The notes under the pieces: generated by a model
Seen by the model: only the letters and a program-made list of their open reading frames with translations
Database searches by the model: none
What the model was told of the DNA's origin: nothing
Position numbers and translations under genes: made by a program
DNA from: Candidatus Bipolaricaulota bacterium
GTDB taxonomy: Bacteria; Bipolaricaulota; Bipolaricaulia; UBA7950; UBA9294
Reading direction: 5' to 3'
DNA length: 64,000 bases
Assembly: GCA_028277345.1 (NCBI GenBank)
Contig: JANQGM010000011.1
Coordinates: 64,206-128,205, forward strand
Part shown: positions 42,368-52,851 of the stretch, piece by piece
How positions within the stretch are numbered: the first letter of the stretch is position 1
Layout of the letters: each line of letters starts with the position of its first letter

Positions 42368-43666
42368 CGAACGCCGTATCGCCGCAAGACATCGGTCAGC
42401 ACGCGAACGCCGAAATCCAGACAATCAATGGGAATGCGCTCATCGGATGCATGGATCATGTCGAAGAACCGAAACCCAGGAGGCAAATTCATGGGGAGGT
42501 ACCCATAGGTTTGAATGCCCAAGCCTGCAAAGAAGCGCGCGTCCGAGCTTCCCGGAAGCAGATAGGGAATCGGGGATGACCCGGGATGGGCACGGGCAAG
42601 GCTATCGGCGAGAAGAGGAAACAGGCCGAAGTCAGGCGTCGCTTCATAGCGATCGTAGAGGCAGACCTCGACATCCACGCAATCGGAGAGGACGTGGCTC
42701 ATTTCACGAAAAAGGTCGTCCGGCCCAAATCCGGATAACAGCCGCGCATCCAGCCCTACGGTGATTTCCGAAGGAATGACGTTCGCCTTCTCGCCACCTC
42801 GAACGAGGGTCGCGTTAATCGTGTTCCGAAAGAGGGGTTCGAGATGCCGTCCTGTCTCGCCAAGTCGACAAAGGATCGCATCCGTCAGGTTCGGGCGGAG
42901 CAGCTGCTTGAAGAGCGTGCGTTTCGGCCATGCCAATGCATTGGCCATGGACATCACCATGTGCTCCGTGATCGGGGTAATGTGAATGGGCAATCGGAGG
43001 CCGCTCAAGTCGGACAAGAATCTCCCCAGGGTTGCCATCGCGCATCGGCCGGGCGCCGTGCCCGCCTGGACCACGGATTGTCGCTTCGATCCAGCACGGT
43101 TGCTTCTCTCCCAGTTGGATCATGTACAGCGGCCTCCCATCGACAAAGAGTGGGAATCCGCCGAACTCACCCAGCGCGTACTTCGCTCCCGCGAACAGCT
43201 CGGCGTGCGATTCGACCATGTACCGTGCGCCCATCGCGCCGCCCGCTTCTTCGTCACTCACCGCAAGGAACAGCACATCGCCGGCAGGGCGATGGCCGGA
43301 AGCATGGAGCGCAAGGACGGCTGAAATCATCATGGCGATTCCCGCCTTCATATCGAGCGCCCCTCGTCCCCAGAGCATGCCGTCACGAATCAGGCCGTCA
43401 AACGGCGGAACGGACCACGCCTGTCCAGCCGTTGTCACGACATCGACATGTCCAAACAGCATCAGACCCGGCTCGACCCCTTCGCCAGGCACACGAACGA
43501 GGAGATTGGGCCGCTCGGGATCCTGAGCAACGATCCGCGGTGTCAGGTCGGCTTGAACCAACAAACGCTCCAGATACTCGATGCACGCCCGCTCATGTCC
43601 AGGGGGATTGGTGGTGTTGAATCGGATGAGGCGCTGCAGGATCTCGGATGGCTTCGGAATCGACAT
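42364..43666 (-). pseudogene. M20 peptidase (ArgE/DapE family) broken by a frameshift
   Basis: Two overlapping reading frames together make one M20 peptidase of about 430 residues. The first (from 43666, AGGAGG 4 bases upstream) has LMLFGHVDVV, GRGALDMKAGIAMM, AVSDEEAGGAMGARYMVESH and GPGGHGARPMR, then leaves frame near 43040. The second frame continues ATLGRFLSDLSGLRL through KANVIPSEITVGLDARLLSG to LLPGSSDARFFAGLG and stops at 42364. Metal ligands and the catalytic glutamate are intact on either side. The break lies in a CGCGATGGC context, so a few bases lost or a sequencing error are both possible. If intact, it would be an aminoacylase or dipeptidase. Confidence 0.85.
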
Positions 43667-43716
43667 GGGGCCTCCTGCCGACAGCTTACGTCGCGACATC
43701 GAGTGTGAAAAGAGAC

Positions 43717-43749
43717 GCGGGGGCTGATGAGGTGGGACTGAGCCCCCGC
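43717..43749 (-). terminator. Hairpin with U-tract, minus strand
   Basis: GCGGGGGCT (43717-43725) pairs with AGCCCCCGC (43741-43749), 9 bp. On the minus strand it is followed by CTCTTTTC. It lies 213 bases after the small membrane-protein gene ending at 43962 and before the M20 gene. The stretch 43750-43961 holds nothing else I can support. Confidence 0.6.
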
Positions 43750-43961
43750 TTGTTCACTAGGTTGTAGCATGGAGGCGAGAACCTCACTCACTACATGCAG
43801 ATTGTGGTCTTCCCAGATGAAGAAGGACTGAACGGACTGTGGAGTTCCTGCGTGGCTTATTGTCTCGGCTGAACCATGCCTACTCTATGGATAACAGCGG
43901 ACAACAGCACGCTCATGGTTCATGCCAAGGGAATCCTTTGAGAATCACACGCATGGGATCC

Positions 43962-44396
43962 TTACAAGCCGGAGTGAGAACGGCGAGCGTTTTCCTGAAA
44001 AGACTCCGCTCTCTTCGTTTGCAGCTTTCGGATTTCGTCTCGAAGTAGCTTCTCTTCGGATCCAATCCAGACCGATAAGAGCCGGGACAGGAGCGCACGA
44101 ACGACAAGTAGAAGTGGAGATATCACGACAAACAAAGCAAGCACCGTCCGAGAACGCGTCCCCACAAAAGCGAGCCCGGGCAGCCCTAGCAAAAGATGGA
44201 GTGGCAGATTCTTTCGCAACCAGATCCGACGGCGAACTCGTTTTTCGGCTTCGAAGATAAGCCGATCGCGATCCGGCACATGTCGTTCAGTGCGCGTTCG
44301 GGAATGTAGTTCATCGCGCAGGCGGCCGGAGGCCTCACGATGGAGTGCCTTCAGCGAGAAGGGCCGGGGCGGGCGTTTCTGTTGCGGTTTCATCAT
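43962..44396 (-). CDS. Small two-helix membrane protein
   Basis: A 144-residue basic protein started at 44396 (GAGG 5 bases upstream). Two adjacent hydrophobic segments lie at about residues 66-82 and 85-103, then a charged tail EEKLLRDEIRKLQTKRAES likely to be helical. I recognise no function. The layout (basic N-terminus, helical hairpin, charged coiled tail) is shared with the gene at 44885-45418, suggesting two related membrane proteins either side of the acylphosphatase gene. Confidence 0.6.
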   Translation of the reverse strand: MMKPQQKRPPRPFSLKALHREASGRLRDELHSRTRTERHVPDRDRLIFEAEKRVRRRIWLRKNLPLHLLLGLPGLAFVGTRSRTVLALFVVISPLLLVVRALLSRLLSVWIGSEEKLLRDEIRKLQTKRAESFQENARRSHSGL

Positions 44397-44504
44397 GGGA
44401 TCCTCGTTGCCATCGTCCTGCGCGCTAATGAAGATTCTGTGAGCACGCGAGCACGTGTGAAACCTCTTTTCGATATGGCAACGACTGCGTACACTTTGGA
44501 CAGG

Positions 44505-44795
44505 ATGAAGAGAGCGGCGGGGAAACATCGACTGGTGGCTGTGGTGCACGGACGTGTCCAAGGGGTTTTCTTTCGTCACTTTACCCAGATCGAGGCCACT
44601 CGGCTCGGATTGACGGGGACTGTTGAGAACCTGCCGGACGGCACAGTTCGCGTTCTGGCGGAGGGCGCCATCGCCCCGCTTCATGACCTTCTTGCTTGGC
44701 TTCAGAATGGCCCCGAGCTGGCTTCTGTGTCGCAGGTCGAGACCCTCTGGGAGAAGGCGCGCAACGAAGTAGATGTCTTTCATATTCTCCGCTAA
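44505..44795 (+). CDS. acyP: Acylphosphatase
   Basis: A 96-residue protein of usual length. It carries the phosphate loop VVHGRVQGVFFRHFTQ (arginine at about 24) and the catalytic asparagine in GTVENLPDGTVRV. It hydrolyses acyl-phosphates such as carbamoyl or acetyl phosphate. I use the ATG at 44505, which gives the standard length, though its ribosome-binding site is weak and the frame is open further upstream. It diverges from the small membrane-protein gene with 108 bases between. Confidence 0.9.
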   Translation: MKRAAGKHRLVAVVHGRVQGVFFRHFTQIEATRLGLTGTVENLPDGTVRVLAEGAIAPLHDLLAWLQNGPELASVSQVETLWEKARNEVDVFHILR

Positions 44796-44884
44796 GGCAT
44801 TCCTCCCAGCAAACGCTCAAGCATCTACGACATTCCATTCACGCAAGTTCTGCGCTACGCAATCTTAGGCAAAACGTGTGATCG

Positions 44885-45418
44885 CTAGACCCGTCGCGAA
44901 GCGGCGCGGGGTCCGAAGCTCGACTTCTTGAGATGCCACCCAGACATGAGCAGCTGGCGACGATGGCTCATTCGAAAGGTCACATCCGATCGGCTCAGAC
45001 GCAAGACCGCGCTTTCCCTGGGCTGAGTTTGCATGAGCGCCTTGGTCCGCAGCTTGACGAGTTCTTTCCGTGTTCGGATCTCAGCAGATCCTGAGACAAT
45101 CGTCCATTGTCCAACCGCAATGGCAATGATCCCAGCGATAAACAACGGGAAGGCGTACCAAAGCGCAATAACAATTCGTTTATCCGGGCAGAAGATCGAG
45201 ACTCCCCAGAACGGCACCATAAAGCTCCAGATCCATTTTCGCTGATTCCAGAACGCTTTTCGGCGTCCTCGATTGCTGGCCTTGATGTAGAGCACGTCAT
45301 CGTTCGCTCGTGTGAGCGGGAGAGGGCAAGGCAGGCCCCAGAAGAGGAAAAAGCGTACGAGCGAGAAACGAATCGGTCCCAGACTCTGTTTCATCGTCTT
45401 AAGAACCCAGTTGAGCAT
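44885..45418 (-). CDS. Membrane protein of unknown function
   Basis: A 177-residue protein started at 45418 after GGGGGAG. Hydrophobic stretches lie at about residues 18-34, 62-77 and 85-105, and a charged segment EIRTRKELVKLRTKALMQ follows, similar in style to the tail of the 43962-44396 product. No family is recognised. It is divergent from uvrB. Confidence 0.55.
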   Translation of the reverse strand: MLNWVLKTMKQSLGPIRFSLVRFFLFWGLPCPLPLTRANDDVLYIKASNRGRRKAFWNQRKWIWSFMVPFWGVSIFCPDKRIVIALWYAFPLFIAGIIAIAVGQWTIVSGSAEIRTRKELVKLRTKALMQTQPRESAVLRLSRSDVTFRMSHRRQLLMSGWHLKKSSFGPRAASRRV

Positions 45419-45564
45419 GGACATCTCCCCCGCTTTCTTCACCGTAGCTCGTTGATGTGAAGGTTTTATGATCAAGGAATCGTCGATTTCGCGTCTGGCC
45501 CCTCGGACATGGGATTGGATGTCCGTTGATCGACAATCAAACGATTAGTAGACTCTACACTAGG

Positions 45565-47559
45565 ATGAGACTCCCAAGAGCCGGCGAGAAAGCCGGATTC
45601 CAACTGTCAAATCGACTCTCGCCTTGTGGTGACCAACCCAAGGCGATTGCGTCGCTTGTGGACGGCTTGCAAGCCGGTCATCGGTTCCAGACTCTATTGG
45701 GGGCCACCGGGACGGGAAAGACGTTCACCATGGCCAACGTCATTCAGAGCGTTCAACGTCCGACGCTCATCATTGCCCATAATAAGACGCTGACCGCTCA
45801 GTTGTGCAGCGAACTTCGCGAGCTCTTCCCCGACAATGCCGTTCACTACTTCGTGTCGTACTACGACTACTATCAACCTGAAGCCTATCTTCCGCAAACG
45901 GATACCTACATCGAGAAGGACTCCTCAATCAACGACGAAATCGATCGTCTGCGGCATGCCGCCACATCATCGCTGTTCGAGCGGCGCGATGTCATCATCG
46001 TCGCCTCGGTCTCCTGCATCTACGGTCTGGGATCTCCAACAAGTTATCTCGATATGTCGCTCATTCTCCATCGCGGCGAGATGCGGGATCGTGATGACAT
46101 CATGCGATCCATGATCCAGCTCCAGTACACGCGAAATGAAATTGGATTCGAGCGAGGCACCTTCCGAGCCCGCGGGGATACGCTGGAGATCATTCCTGCG
46201 TACGAAGAGAAGGTCATTCGATTGGAGTTCTTCGGGGATGAGATTGACCGCATCGCGATCCTGGACCCCATTACCGGCCACCCCGTTCGCGAGGTCGAGG
46301 AGATCCATATCTACCCTGCATCCCACTTCATCACTCCCACCGAACGCTTGGAGTTGGCAGTGGACGCCATCCAGGGAGAACTAGAAGATCGTCTCAAGCG
46401 ATTCAAGGAAACCGGCCGGCTGCTGGAGGCGCAACGTTTGGAACAGCGCACGCGGTACGACATCGAGATGATTCAAGAAATGGGCTACTGCTCGGGCATC
46501 GAGAACTATTCCCTTCACCTTGACGGCCGGCGCAACGGCCAGCCGCCATCCGTTCTCATCGACTACTTTCCTTCGGATTTCCTGCTCATCATCGACGAAT
46601 CTCACCAGACTGTTCCTCAAATCCGCGGCATGTATCACGGGGATCGATCGCGCAAGACAACGCTCGTCGATTACGGCTTCCGCCTCCCTTCGGCCCTCGA
46701 CAACCGGCCGCTCACCTTCACGGAGTTTGAGGAGCGCATCGGCCAAGCCGTGTTCATGTCCGCCACTCCAGGCCCGTACGAGAACGAGCATTCCGAGAAG
46801 GTGATCGAGCAGCTCATCCGCCCCACCGGACTCATCGACCCCGAAGTCACCCTGCATCCTGTCAAGGGACAGGTCGATCACCTGCTTGGCGAAGTCCGCA
46901 AAGTCGTCGATCGTTCCGAGCGTGTGCTGATCACGACCTTGACCAAACGCATGGCCGAGGATCTTACGGAGTACCTTGTCGAGCTCGGCATTCGAGCGAG
47001 ATACCTGCACTCCGAGATCGACACTCTGGATCGCATCGATATTCTCCGAGACCTTCGATTGGGGACCTTCGATGTTCTGGTCGGCATCAATCTCCTACGC
47101 GAAGGGCTTGACCTGCCGGAGGTGGCTCTGGTTGCGGTACTGGATGCCGACAAGGAAGGTTTCCTCCGCTCCGGGACCTCGCTCATTCAAACCATCGGTC
47201 GAGCGGCCCGGAATGTCCGAGGCAAGGTCCTGCTCTATGCCGACAAGCAAACCGATTCCATCCGCTATGCGGTCAGCGAAACCGATCGGAGGCGCGCCAT
47301 TCAGATCGCCTACAATGAGGAACACGGCATCGTTCCCCAGACGGTGCGTCGAGAGATTACGGATATCGTCCAGTCGTTGCGCGGCGTCGAAACTCAACCC
47401 CAAGAGGTTCGCGAACATCCATCGCCACGTTCCAAGGCCGACGTCCTCGCACTCATTCGAGAATTGGAAGACAAGATGCATACCGCTGCCGACCGGTTGG
47501 AATTCGAGCTGGCGGCGACACTGCGCGATGAAATCAGAACACTGAAGAAGGATCTATGA
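45565..47559 (+). CDS. uvrB: Excinuclease ABC subunit B
   Basis: A 664-residue UvrB. The Walker A is [11 protein letters not shown] (about residue 48), the damage-probing beta-hairpin is [20 protein letters not shown], the helicase motif II is [13 protein letters not shown], and the later helicase part has [18 protein letters not shown]. The final 40 residues are the UVR domain that meets UvrC. The frame begins at a TTG at 45526; I prefer the ATG at 45565, though neither has a strong ribosome-binding site. It is coupled to uvrA by an ATGA overlap. Confidence 0.96.
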   Translation: MRLPRAGEKAGFQLSNRLSPCGDQPKAIASLVDGLQAGHRFQTLLGATGTGKTFTMANVIQSVQRPTLIIAHNKTLTAQLCSELRELFPDNAVHYFVSYYDYYQPEAYLPQTDTYIEKDSSINDEIDRLRHAATSSLFERRDVIIVASVSCIYGLGSPTSYLDMSLILHRGEMRDRDDIMRSMIQLQYTRNEIGFERGTFRARGDTLEIIPAYEEKVIRLEFFGDEIDRIAILDPITGHPVREVEEIHIYPASHFITPTERLELAVDAIQGELEDRLKRFKETGRLLEAQRLEQRTRYDIEMIQEMGYCSGIENYSLHLDGRRNGQPPSVLIDYFPSDFLLIIDESHQTVPQIRGMYHGDRSRKTTLVDYGFRLPSALDNRPLTFTEFEERIGQAVFMSATPGPYENEHSEKVIEQLIRPTGLIDPEVTLHPVKGQVDHLLGEVRKVVDRSERVLITTLTKRMAEDLTEYLVELGIRARYLHSEIDTLDRIDILRDLRLGTFDVLVGINLLREGLDLPEVALVAVLDADKEGFLRSGTSLIQTIGRAARNVRGKVLLYADKQTDSIRYAVSETDRRRAIQIAYNEEHGIVPQTVRREITDIVQSLRGVETQPQEVREHPSPRSKADVLALIRELEDKMHTAADRLEFELAATLRDEIRTLKKDL

Positions 47560-50399
47560 GCGTCATTCATATTAAGGGAGCACGCGAACACAACCTGAAG
47601 AACATCAACATCGAACTCCCCCGCGACAAGCTGATCGTGATCACCGGCATCTCGGGTTCTGGGAAGAGTTCGCTGGCCTTCGATACAATCTATGCCGAAG
47701 GGCAGCGTCGGTATGTCGAATCCCTCTCGGCCTATGCGCGGCAGTTTCTCGGTCAGATGGAGAAACCGGATGTCGATCTGATCGAAGGACTATCTCCGGC
47801 CATCTCAATCGATCAAAAGACGCGGTCGCACAATCCGCGTTCCACCGTGGGAACCGTCACTGAGATCTACGATTACTTGCGGCTCCTCTTTGCACGCATC
47901 GGTCATCCGCACTGTCCGCAATGCGGGGATCCGATCTCGCAGCAATCGGCTGAGCAGATCGTCGACATGGTGATGGGAATGCCCCAGGGCACGAAGATCC
48001 AAATCATGGCGCCCATCGTCCGAGGACGAAAGGGCGAGTACAAGAAAACGTTCGACGAGATTCGACAAGAGGGCTTCAGCCGAGTTCGAGTGGATGGCGT
48101 CATTCGCACGCTCTACGAAGAAATCGAATTGGCCAAGCAACAGAAGCACACGATCGAGATCGTCGTCGATCGAATGGTTGTTGAAGCTGCCAAGCGATCG
48201 CGCATCGCCGACTCCATCGAGACCGCGCTCAAGCACGGAGGTGGCCTCGTTAACATCGGCACAGACGAAGGAGAGCACCTCTACTCCGAGCACTATGCGT
48301 GCATCAACTGCAGCATCAGCTATGAGGAACTATCGCCCCGCATGTTCTCGTTCAACAGTCCGTTCGGCGCCTGTCCCACCTGCAGCGGATTGGGGTATCG
48401 CAAGGAAATCGATCCGGATGCCATCATCGACAAGCGCAAGGGCGTGATGAATGGCGGCATCATTCCATTCGCCAATTCGTCCAGCGCTTGGTACAAGTCG
48501 CAGATGACGGCGCTCGCAGCGTTGCTTGATATCGGACTGGAACAGCCGTTGGGGGAGATTGCAAAGAAGAAGCTCGATGTCATCCTCTACGGAACGGGGA
48601 AGAAGAACCTGACGTTTCACTACAAGTCACCCTCAGGGTACGAGCGAACGGTTGAACGACCATTCCGAGGGATGGTGCCGGCCATGGAACGCTGGTACGA
48701 GCAAACAAGTTCCGATCATTGGCGCAAGGAGCTTGAGCAGTATCTCTCCACACTCCCCTGCCCCGACTGCCACGGCGCTCGCCTCAAGCCCGAAATCCTC
48801 GCTGTCACGGTCGACGGACTGAACATCCATCAAGTGACTGCCCTCTCCATCCGGGCCGCACTCACTTTTTTCGAGAATCTGACGCTCTCCACGAGAGAGG
48901 AAATGATCGCTGTTCAGATCCTCAAGGAAATCACCGCCCGGCTGGGCTTCATGGTGTCCGTCGGACTGGACTACCTGACCTTGGATCGGCAAGCGGGAAC
49001 GCTGGCCGGCGGAGAAGCGCAGCGGATTCGACTGGCGACCCAAATCGGCTCCCAGCTTACCGGCGTGCTCTACGTTCTTGATGAACCGTCCATCGGACTC
49101 CATCAGAGAGACAATCGCCGGCTGTTGAGGACGCTCAAAGGACTTCGCGATCTCGGAAATACCGTCATCGTCGTTGAGCATGACGAGGAAACAATGCGCG
49201 AGTCCGATTTCTTGCTCGATCTTGGCCCCGGCGCGGGCATTCACGGAGGCCGAGTTGTCGTGTCGGGGACTCCCGAAGATGTCGAGCGCTGCGCCAAATC
49301 GCTGACCGGCCAATACTTATCGGGCAAGCTGGCCATCCCCATTCCCGCGACCCGGCGTCAGGGGAATGGCCACAAGCTGAAGGTCCTCGGAGCATCCGAG
49401 CACAATCTCCGAGACATCGATGTGGAGTTCCCGCTCGGACGATTCGTCTGTGTCACCGGCGTATCGGGCTCCGGCAAGAGCACGCTGGTCGAGGACATTC
49501 TCTATCGCGGGGTCGCGCACGAGCTCCATCTGGCCGCTCGGCGCGCTGGCGCTCACGAGGAGATCGCCGGCATCGAGCATATCGACAAGGTTATCGAGAT
49601 CGACCAGTCGCCCATCGGGCGAACGCCTCGATCCAACCCCGCCACCTACACCAAGGTTTTCGACGACATCCGTTCGCTGTTCTCCAAGACGCCGGACGCC
49701 CGGTTGCGGGCGTATGCAACCGGGCGATTCAGCTTCAATGTCAAGGGCGGTCGTTGCGAATCCTGCCAAGGTCAGGGGCAAGAAAAGATTGAGATGCACT
49801 TCCTTCCCGATATCTACGTTCCATGCGAAGTGTGCAAGGGCACGCGCTATAACCGAGAAACTCTCCAAGTGAAATACAAGGGAAAGTCGATCGCCGATGT
49901 CCTTGCCATGTCCGTTGAAGAAGCCCTGTCCTTCTTCGAGAACGTCCCGCGCATCAAACGCCGGCTTCAGACACTGCATGACGTGGGACTGACCTACATC
50001 ACGCTCGGCCAACCGGCCACCGAGCTCTCGGGGGGAGAGGCGCAACGCATCAAGCTGGCCAAAGAACTCTCCAGACGCTCGACAGGGAAAACGCTCTATA
50101 TCCTCGATGAACCGACCACCGGACTCCATGCCGCGGATGTTCACAAGCTCCTCGATGTTCTCCATCGGCTGGTGGAGTCCGGGAATACAGCCATCGTCAT
50201 CGAGCACAACCTCGATGTCATCAAGACAGCGGATTGGATCATCGATCTGGGGCCAGAGGGAGGCGATGGCGGGGGCATGATCATCGCCACAGGAACACCG
50301 GAGGACATCGTCGAGGTCGAGGAATCTCATACGGGAGCCTTCCTTGGCCGGGTGCTTGAGCTGCCCGCCATGAGCGAGTCGACATCGTCCGCACGCTAG
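47556..50399 (+). CDS. uvrA: Excinuclease ABC subunit A
   Basis: A 947-residue UvrA with both ABC modules: Walker [17 protein letters not shown] and [15 protein letters not shown], signatures [14 protein letters not shown] and [14 protein letters not shown]. Zinc-binding cysteine pairs are seen in [24 protein letters not shown] and [25 protein letters not shown]. It finds DNA damage and loads UvrB. The uvrBA order with 4-base overlap gives coupled production. uvrC is not in the window. Confidence 0.97.
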   Translation: MSVIHIKGAREHNLKNINIELPRDKLIVITGISGSGKSSLAFDTIYAEGQRRYVESLSAYARQFLGQMEKPDVDLIEGLSPAISIDQKTRSHNPRSTVGTVTEIYDYLRLLFARIGHPHCPQCGDPISQQSAEQIVDMVMGMPQGTKIQIMAPIVRGRKGEYKKTFDEIRQEGFSRVRVDGVIRTLYEEIELAKQQKHTIEIVVDRMVVEAAKRSRIADSIETALKHGGGLVNIGTDEGEHLYSEHYACINCSISYEELSPRMFSFNSPFGACPTCSGLGYRKEIDPDAIIDKRKGVMNGGIIPFANSSSAWYKSQMTALAALLDIGLEQPLGEIAKKKLDVILYGTGKKNLTFHYKSPSGYERTVERPFRGMVPAMERWYEQTSSDHWRKELEQYLSTLPCPDCHGARLKPEILAVTVDGLNIHQVTALSIRAALTFFENLTLSTREEMIAVQILKEITARLGFMVSVGLDYLTLDRQAGTLAGGEAQRIRLATQIGSQLTGVLYVLDEPSIGLHQRDNRRLLRTLKGLRDLGNTVIVVEHDEETMRESDFLLDLGPGAGIHGGRVVVSGTPEDVERCAKSLTGQYLSGKLAIPIPATRRQGNGHKLKVLGASEHNLRDIDVEFPLGRFVCVTGVSGSGKSTLVEDILYRGVAHELHLAARRAGAHEEIAGIEHIDKVIEIDQSPIGRTPRSNPATYTKVFDDIRSLFSKTPDARLRAYATGRFSFNVKGGRCESCQGQGQEKIEMHFLPDIYVPCEVCKGTRYNRETLQVKYKGKSIADVLAMSVEEALSFFENVPRIKRRLQTLHDVGLTYITLGQPATELSGGEAQRIKLAKELSRRSTGKTLYILDEPTTGLHAADVHKLLDVLHRLVESGNTAIVIEHNLDVIKTADWIIDLGPEGGDGGGMIIATGTPEDIVEVEESHTGAFLGRVLELPAMSESTSSAR

Positions 50400-50425
50400 A
50401 CCGCACCCGCTTCAAGAGGAGAACC

Positions 50426-51196
50426 ATGCGCAAACGACCGGCCGCCTTGCTCATTGGAGCCATCCTGCTGCTCTTCTGTGTCGCCGTCTCGGGTTCATCG
50501 AGAACCCATCACGGCTATTACACGTGCCTTCCCGGCACGTTAACCGCGCTCGTTCTGACGAACGCATCGGAGTATGCCTCCGACGAGGCTTTCACCGTGA
50601 CCGTGTTCGATGCACACGGCGTTCCGATGGTCTCGATCACCGACAGTTTGGACACCTATCAATCGAAGGTGCTTTTCCTCAACGACCACATTCCCGAGAT
50701 CGACGAGTTTTGCTGGGGATCCATCAACATCGAGTCTGAACTTCTGCTCCAAGTCGGCCTTTGGCTGGGCACCGAAGCCGAATGGGTCTCGGTCAGCAAC
50801 CTTAGCGCGAAAACCTTATCCACGGACGGCTATGATGTCGTCTACTTCTGGTACGGCGCCAATTACGCCAACACAGCCAACCGAAGAACGGGGATTGGAT
50901 TGGTCAATCCCGGTGGCGAAACCGTTCATGGCACAACGTACGTCTACGATGCATCAGGGACGCTTCAAAGCCACAGCGATTTCGAACTCGCACCTCATCA
51001 GTCGTTGTATTTCAAGCCTGAGACCATCTTTCCGATTGATGGCGAGATGTGGGGGCTCATTGATGTACGCGCCTCCGCGCCCATTGTCGTCGCTGCCGAG
51101 TATTTCGATGCGAACGATCGGCTGATTGACGTGGATATCATCGATAGCGTCTACTATCTGCAGGTTCAAACCACAGAAAACGGGGACTCGCCATGA
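50426..51196 (+). CDS. Exported protein of unknown function
   Basis: A 256-residue protein; ATG follows AGAGGAG by 4 bases. A signal peptide covers about residues 1-23. The mature part is beta-rich, with two similar stretches around residues 30-110 and 140-225 (both have a value-like phrase of the type LVLTN/GLVNPGG then a cost/weight phrase ending FCWGSINIES or MWGLIDVRAS), suggesting an internal duplication. I recognise no family. It may be cotranscribed with uvrBA (26-base gap) and ends in a terminator whose stem includes the stop codon. Confidence 0.65.
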   Translation: MRKRPAALLIGAILLLFCVAVSGSSRTHHGYYTCLPGTLTALVLTNASEYASDEAFTVTVFDAHGVPMVSITDSLDTYQSKVLFLNDHIPEIDEFCWGSINIESELLLQVGLWLGTEAEWVSVSNLSAKTLSTDGYDVVYFWYGANYANTANRRTGIGLVNPGGETVHGTTYVYDASGTLQSHSDFELAPHQSLYFKPETIFPIDGEMWGLIDVRASAPIVVAAEYFDANDRLIDVDIIDSVYYLQVQTTENGDSP

Positions 51197-51204
51197 GTCC
51201 CCGT
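51180..51204 (+). terminator. Terminator overlapping the stop codon
   Basis: ACGGGGACT (51180-51188), 7-base loop, AGTCCCCGT (51196-51204), then CATTCTTC. The TGA stop lies at the loop/stem boundary. It would end the uvrBA-exported-protein transcript. Confidence 0.7.
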
Positions 51205-51229
51205 CATTCTTCATCAAGCAGTGAAGAAG

Positions 51230-52195
51230 CTAGTAGCAGCTGGCCGCTCCGATCGAGATCGGCCCTTTGGCCGTCCCGATTCCGCCACCTTCGTCGACAA
51301 CGGTTAGCGTAATGATGTAGGTCCATGGCTTCTCATAGACGTGCGTCACGATCGCTCCGTTGCCCGTCGTGCCATCGCCGAAATCCCAGTAATAGGACAC
51401 CATCTTGCCTACGGCCGGACGGGACGCGGAGGCATCCAACTCGATGGGAACCCCGACTTCTCCGGCATTGGTGCACGAGAAATTCTGGCTGGTAATGATG
51501 GCCAGGGGTTGAACGTCGCTGCCGCAGCTGTTCGAGTTGTCATCCCCACACTGACTCTGACCGGGCTGAACGTTCATATTCAAATGCGTTTGGGACGCTT
51601 CACCGGAATCATCGGTGACCGTCAGGGTAACGACGTAATAGCCGCCCTGAATGTAGGTATGCTCAGCTACCTTTCCGGTGCCGGTCTGGCCGTCTCCGAA
51701 TGCCCAGTGATAGGACACGATGTTGCCTTGCAAATCATGCGATCCCTCCGCCGTGAAAATCACGACATTGCCGGGAAGTGGAGCTTCGTTATTGACGGAT
51801 GCCACAGCAATTGGAGGCGCATCCGTGACGACGATGGCGAGTTGTTGCGATCCAACGGCGCCTTCGTCATCGATGACCGTCAGCTTCACGAGATACGTCC
51901 CGGGGTGTGCGAAGGTATGTGTCGTCGTCTGATCGAGCGCGGACTGCGTGTCCATGGGATCGCCGAAATTCCAACGGTACTCCACAATCGTTCCATCATC
52001 CTTGGAGTACTGTCCATTGAAGTTCACGTTGAGTGGCGCGCTGCCTTCCCTTGGTGAGGCTTGAATCACAGCTTCAGGATGCTCGTTGACAATGTCATCG
52101 AGGATCGTCTCCAACACACATCCGGACAGGAACAGAGGCGCAGCGACAAGCGCCATCACCATCAGGCCTCGTAATCGTTTTACTCGCATGACCAT
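51230..52195 (-). CDS. PKD-domain lipoprotein, three repeats
   Basis: A 321-residue lipoprotein. Start at 52195 follows AGGAG by 7 bases. The lipobox is LSGC (about residue 24). Three PKD domains follow, each with the WxFGD core: YRWNFGDPMD, YHWAFGDGQTGTG and YYWDFGDGTTGNG, ending VTLTVTDDSG-type strands. PKD domains mediate protein or polysaccharide contact on the cell surface. The gene overlaps the upstream PKD gene by 16 bases. Confidence 0.9.
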   Translation of the reverse strand: MVMRVKRLRGLMVMALVAAPLFLSGCVLETILDDIVNEHPEAVIQASPREGSAPLNVNFNGQYSKDDGTIVEYRWNFGDPMDTQSALDQTTTHTFAHPGTYLVKLTVIDDEGAVGSQQLAIVVTDAPPIAVASVNNEAPLPGNVVIFTAEGSHDLQGNIVSYHWAFGDGQTGTGKVAEHTYIQGGYYVVTLTVTDDSGEASQTHLNMNVQPGQSQCGDDNSNSCGSDVQPLAIITSQNFSCTNAGEVGVPIELDASASRPAVGKMVSYYWDFGDGTTGNGAIVTHVYEKPWTYIITLTVVDEGGGIGTAKGPISIGAASCY

Positions 52196-52851
52196 GGCAC
52201 ATCTCCTGTAATGTCGGCATTGCACGGCTGCCCTCCGATGACCTTGATCTGCTCGATACACGTTGAGCTATCGCCATCGTTATCCGTAACCGTGAGAACG
52301 ACGTTGTAGGTTCCCGGCCACAACCAGCGATACTCGACGATTTGGCCTTCGGCTTCGTTGCCATCTCCGAAATTCCAGCGATAGGTCACGACCTCACCAT
52401 CGTCGCTTGACTGCGCACCGTCGAAGGTGATCCACTCCGAGGCGCTTACGACAAGATCCTCATCCATCGTACTTCGCGGCGAGTAGGAGAACTCAGCCGT
52501 CGGGAGTGGATTCAAGGCACGGATACTGGCAGAGACGCTATCCGTGCGTCCCTCCGAGTCAAAAACCGTCAGCGTCACTTCATAGACGCCGTCACGCTCG
52601 TAGACATGGTCAACGACAGGTCCTGAATCGGTTCCACCGTCGCCGAATGTCCAGAGGTAGGACACGATCTCTCCTTCCGGATTGTAAGAGAGCGTTCCAT
52701 CGAAGCTGGCGGTGAACGGAATCACATGCTGTGCTTCGGACGCCGTAAACATGGCCTTCGGTTCCGTAAGTTGTACTTGCAAACATCCAGACATCGACAT
52801 CGCCAAGAGACCGATCGTGACGAGTGCACCCATCCATTTTCCCCGCTTCAT
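52180..52851 (-). CDS. PKD-domain lipoprotein, two repeats
   Basis: A 223-residue lipoprotein with lipobox MSGC (about residue 23). Two PKD domains carry YLWTFGDGGTDSG and YRWNFGDGNEAEG. It looks like a shorter relative of the next gene, probably by duplication. Its ATG overlaps the stop of the barrel-like gene upstream (ATGA), so all three genes form one coupled operon for envelope proteins. Confidence 0.9.
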   Translation of the reverse strand: MKRGKWMGALVTIGLLAMSMSGCLQVQLTEPKAMFTASEAQHVIPFTASFDGTLSYNPEGEIVSYLWTFGDGGTDSGPVVDHVYERDGVYEVTLTVFDSEGRTDSVSASIRALNPLPTAEFSYSPRSTMDEDLVVSASEWITFDGAQSSDDGEVVTYRWNFGDGNEAEGQIVEYRWLWPGTYNVVLTVTDNDGDSSTCIEQIKVIGGQPCNADITGDVPWSCE

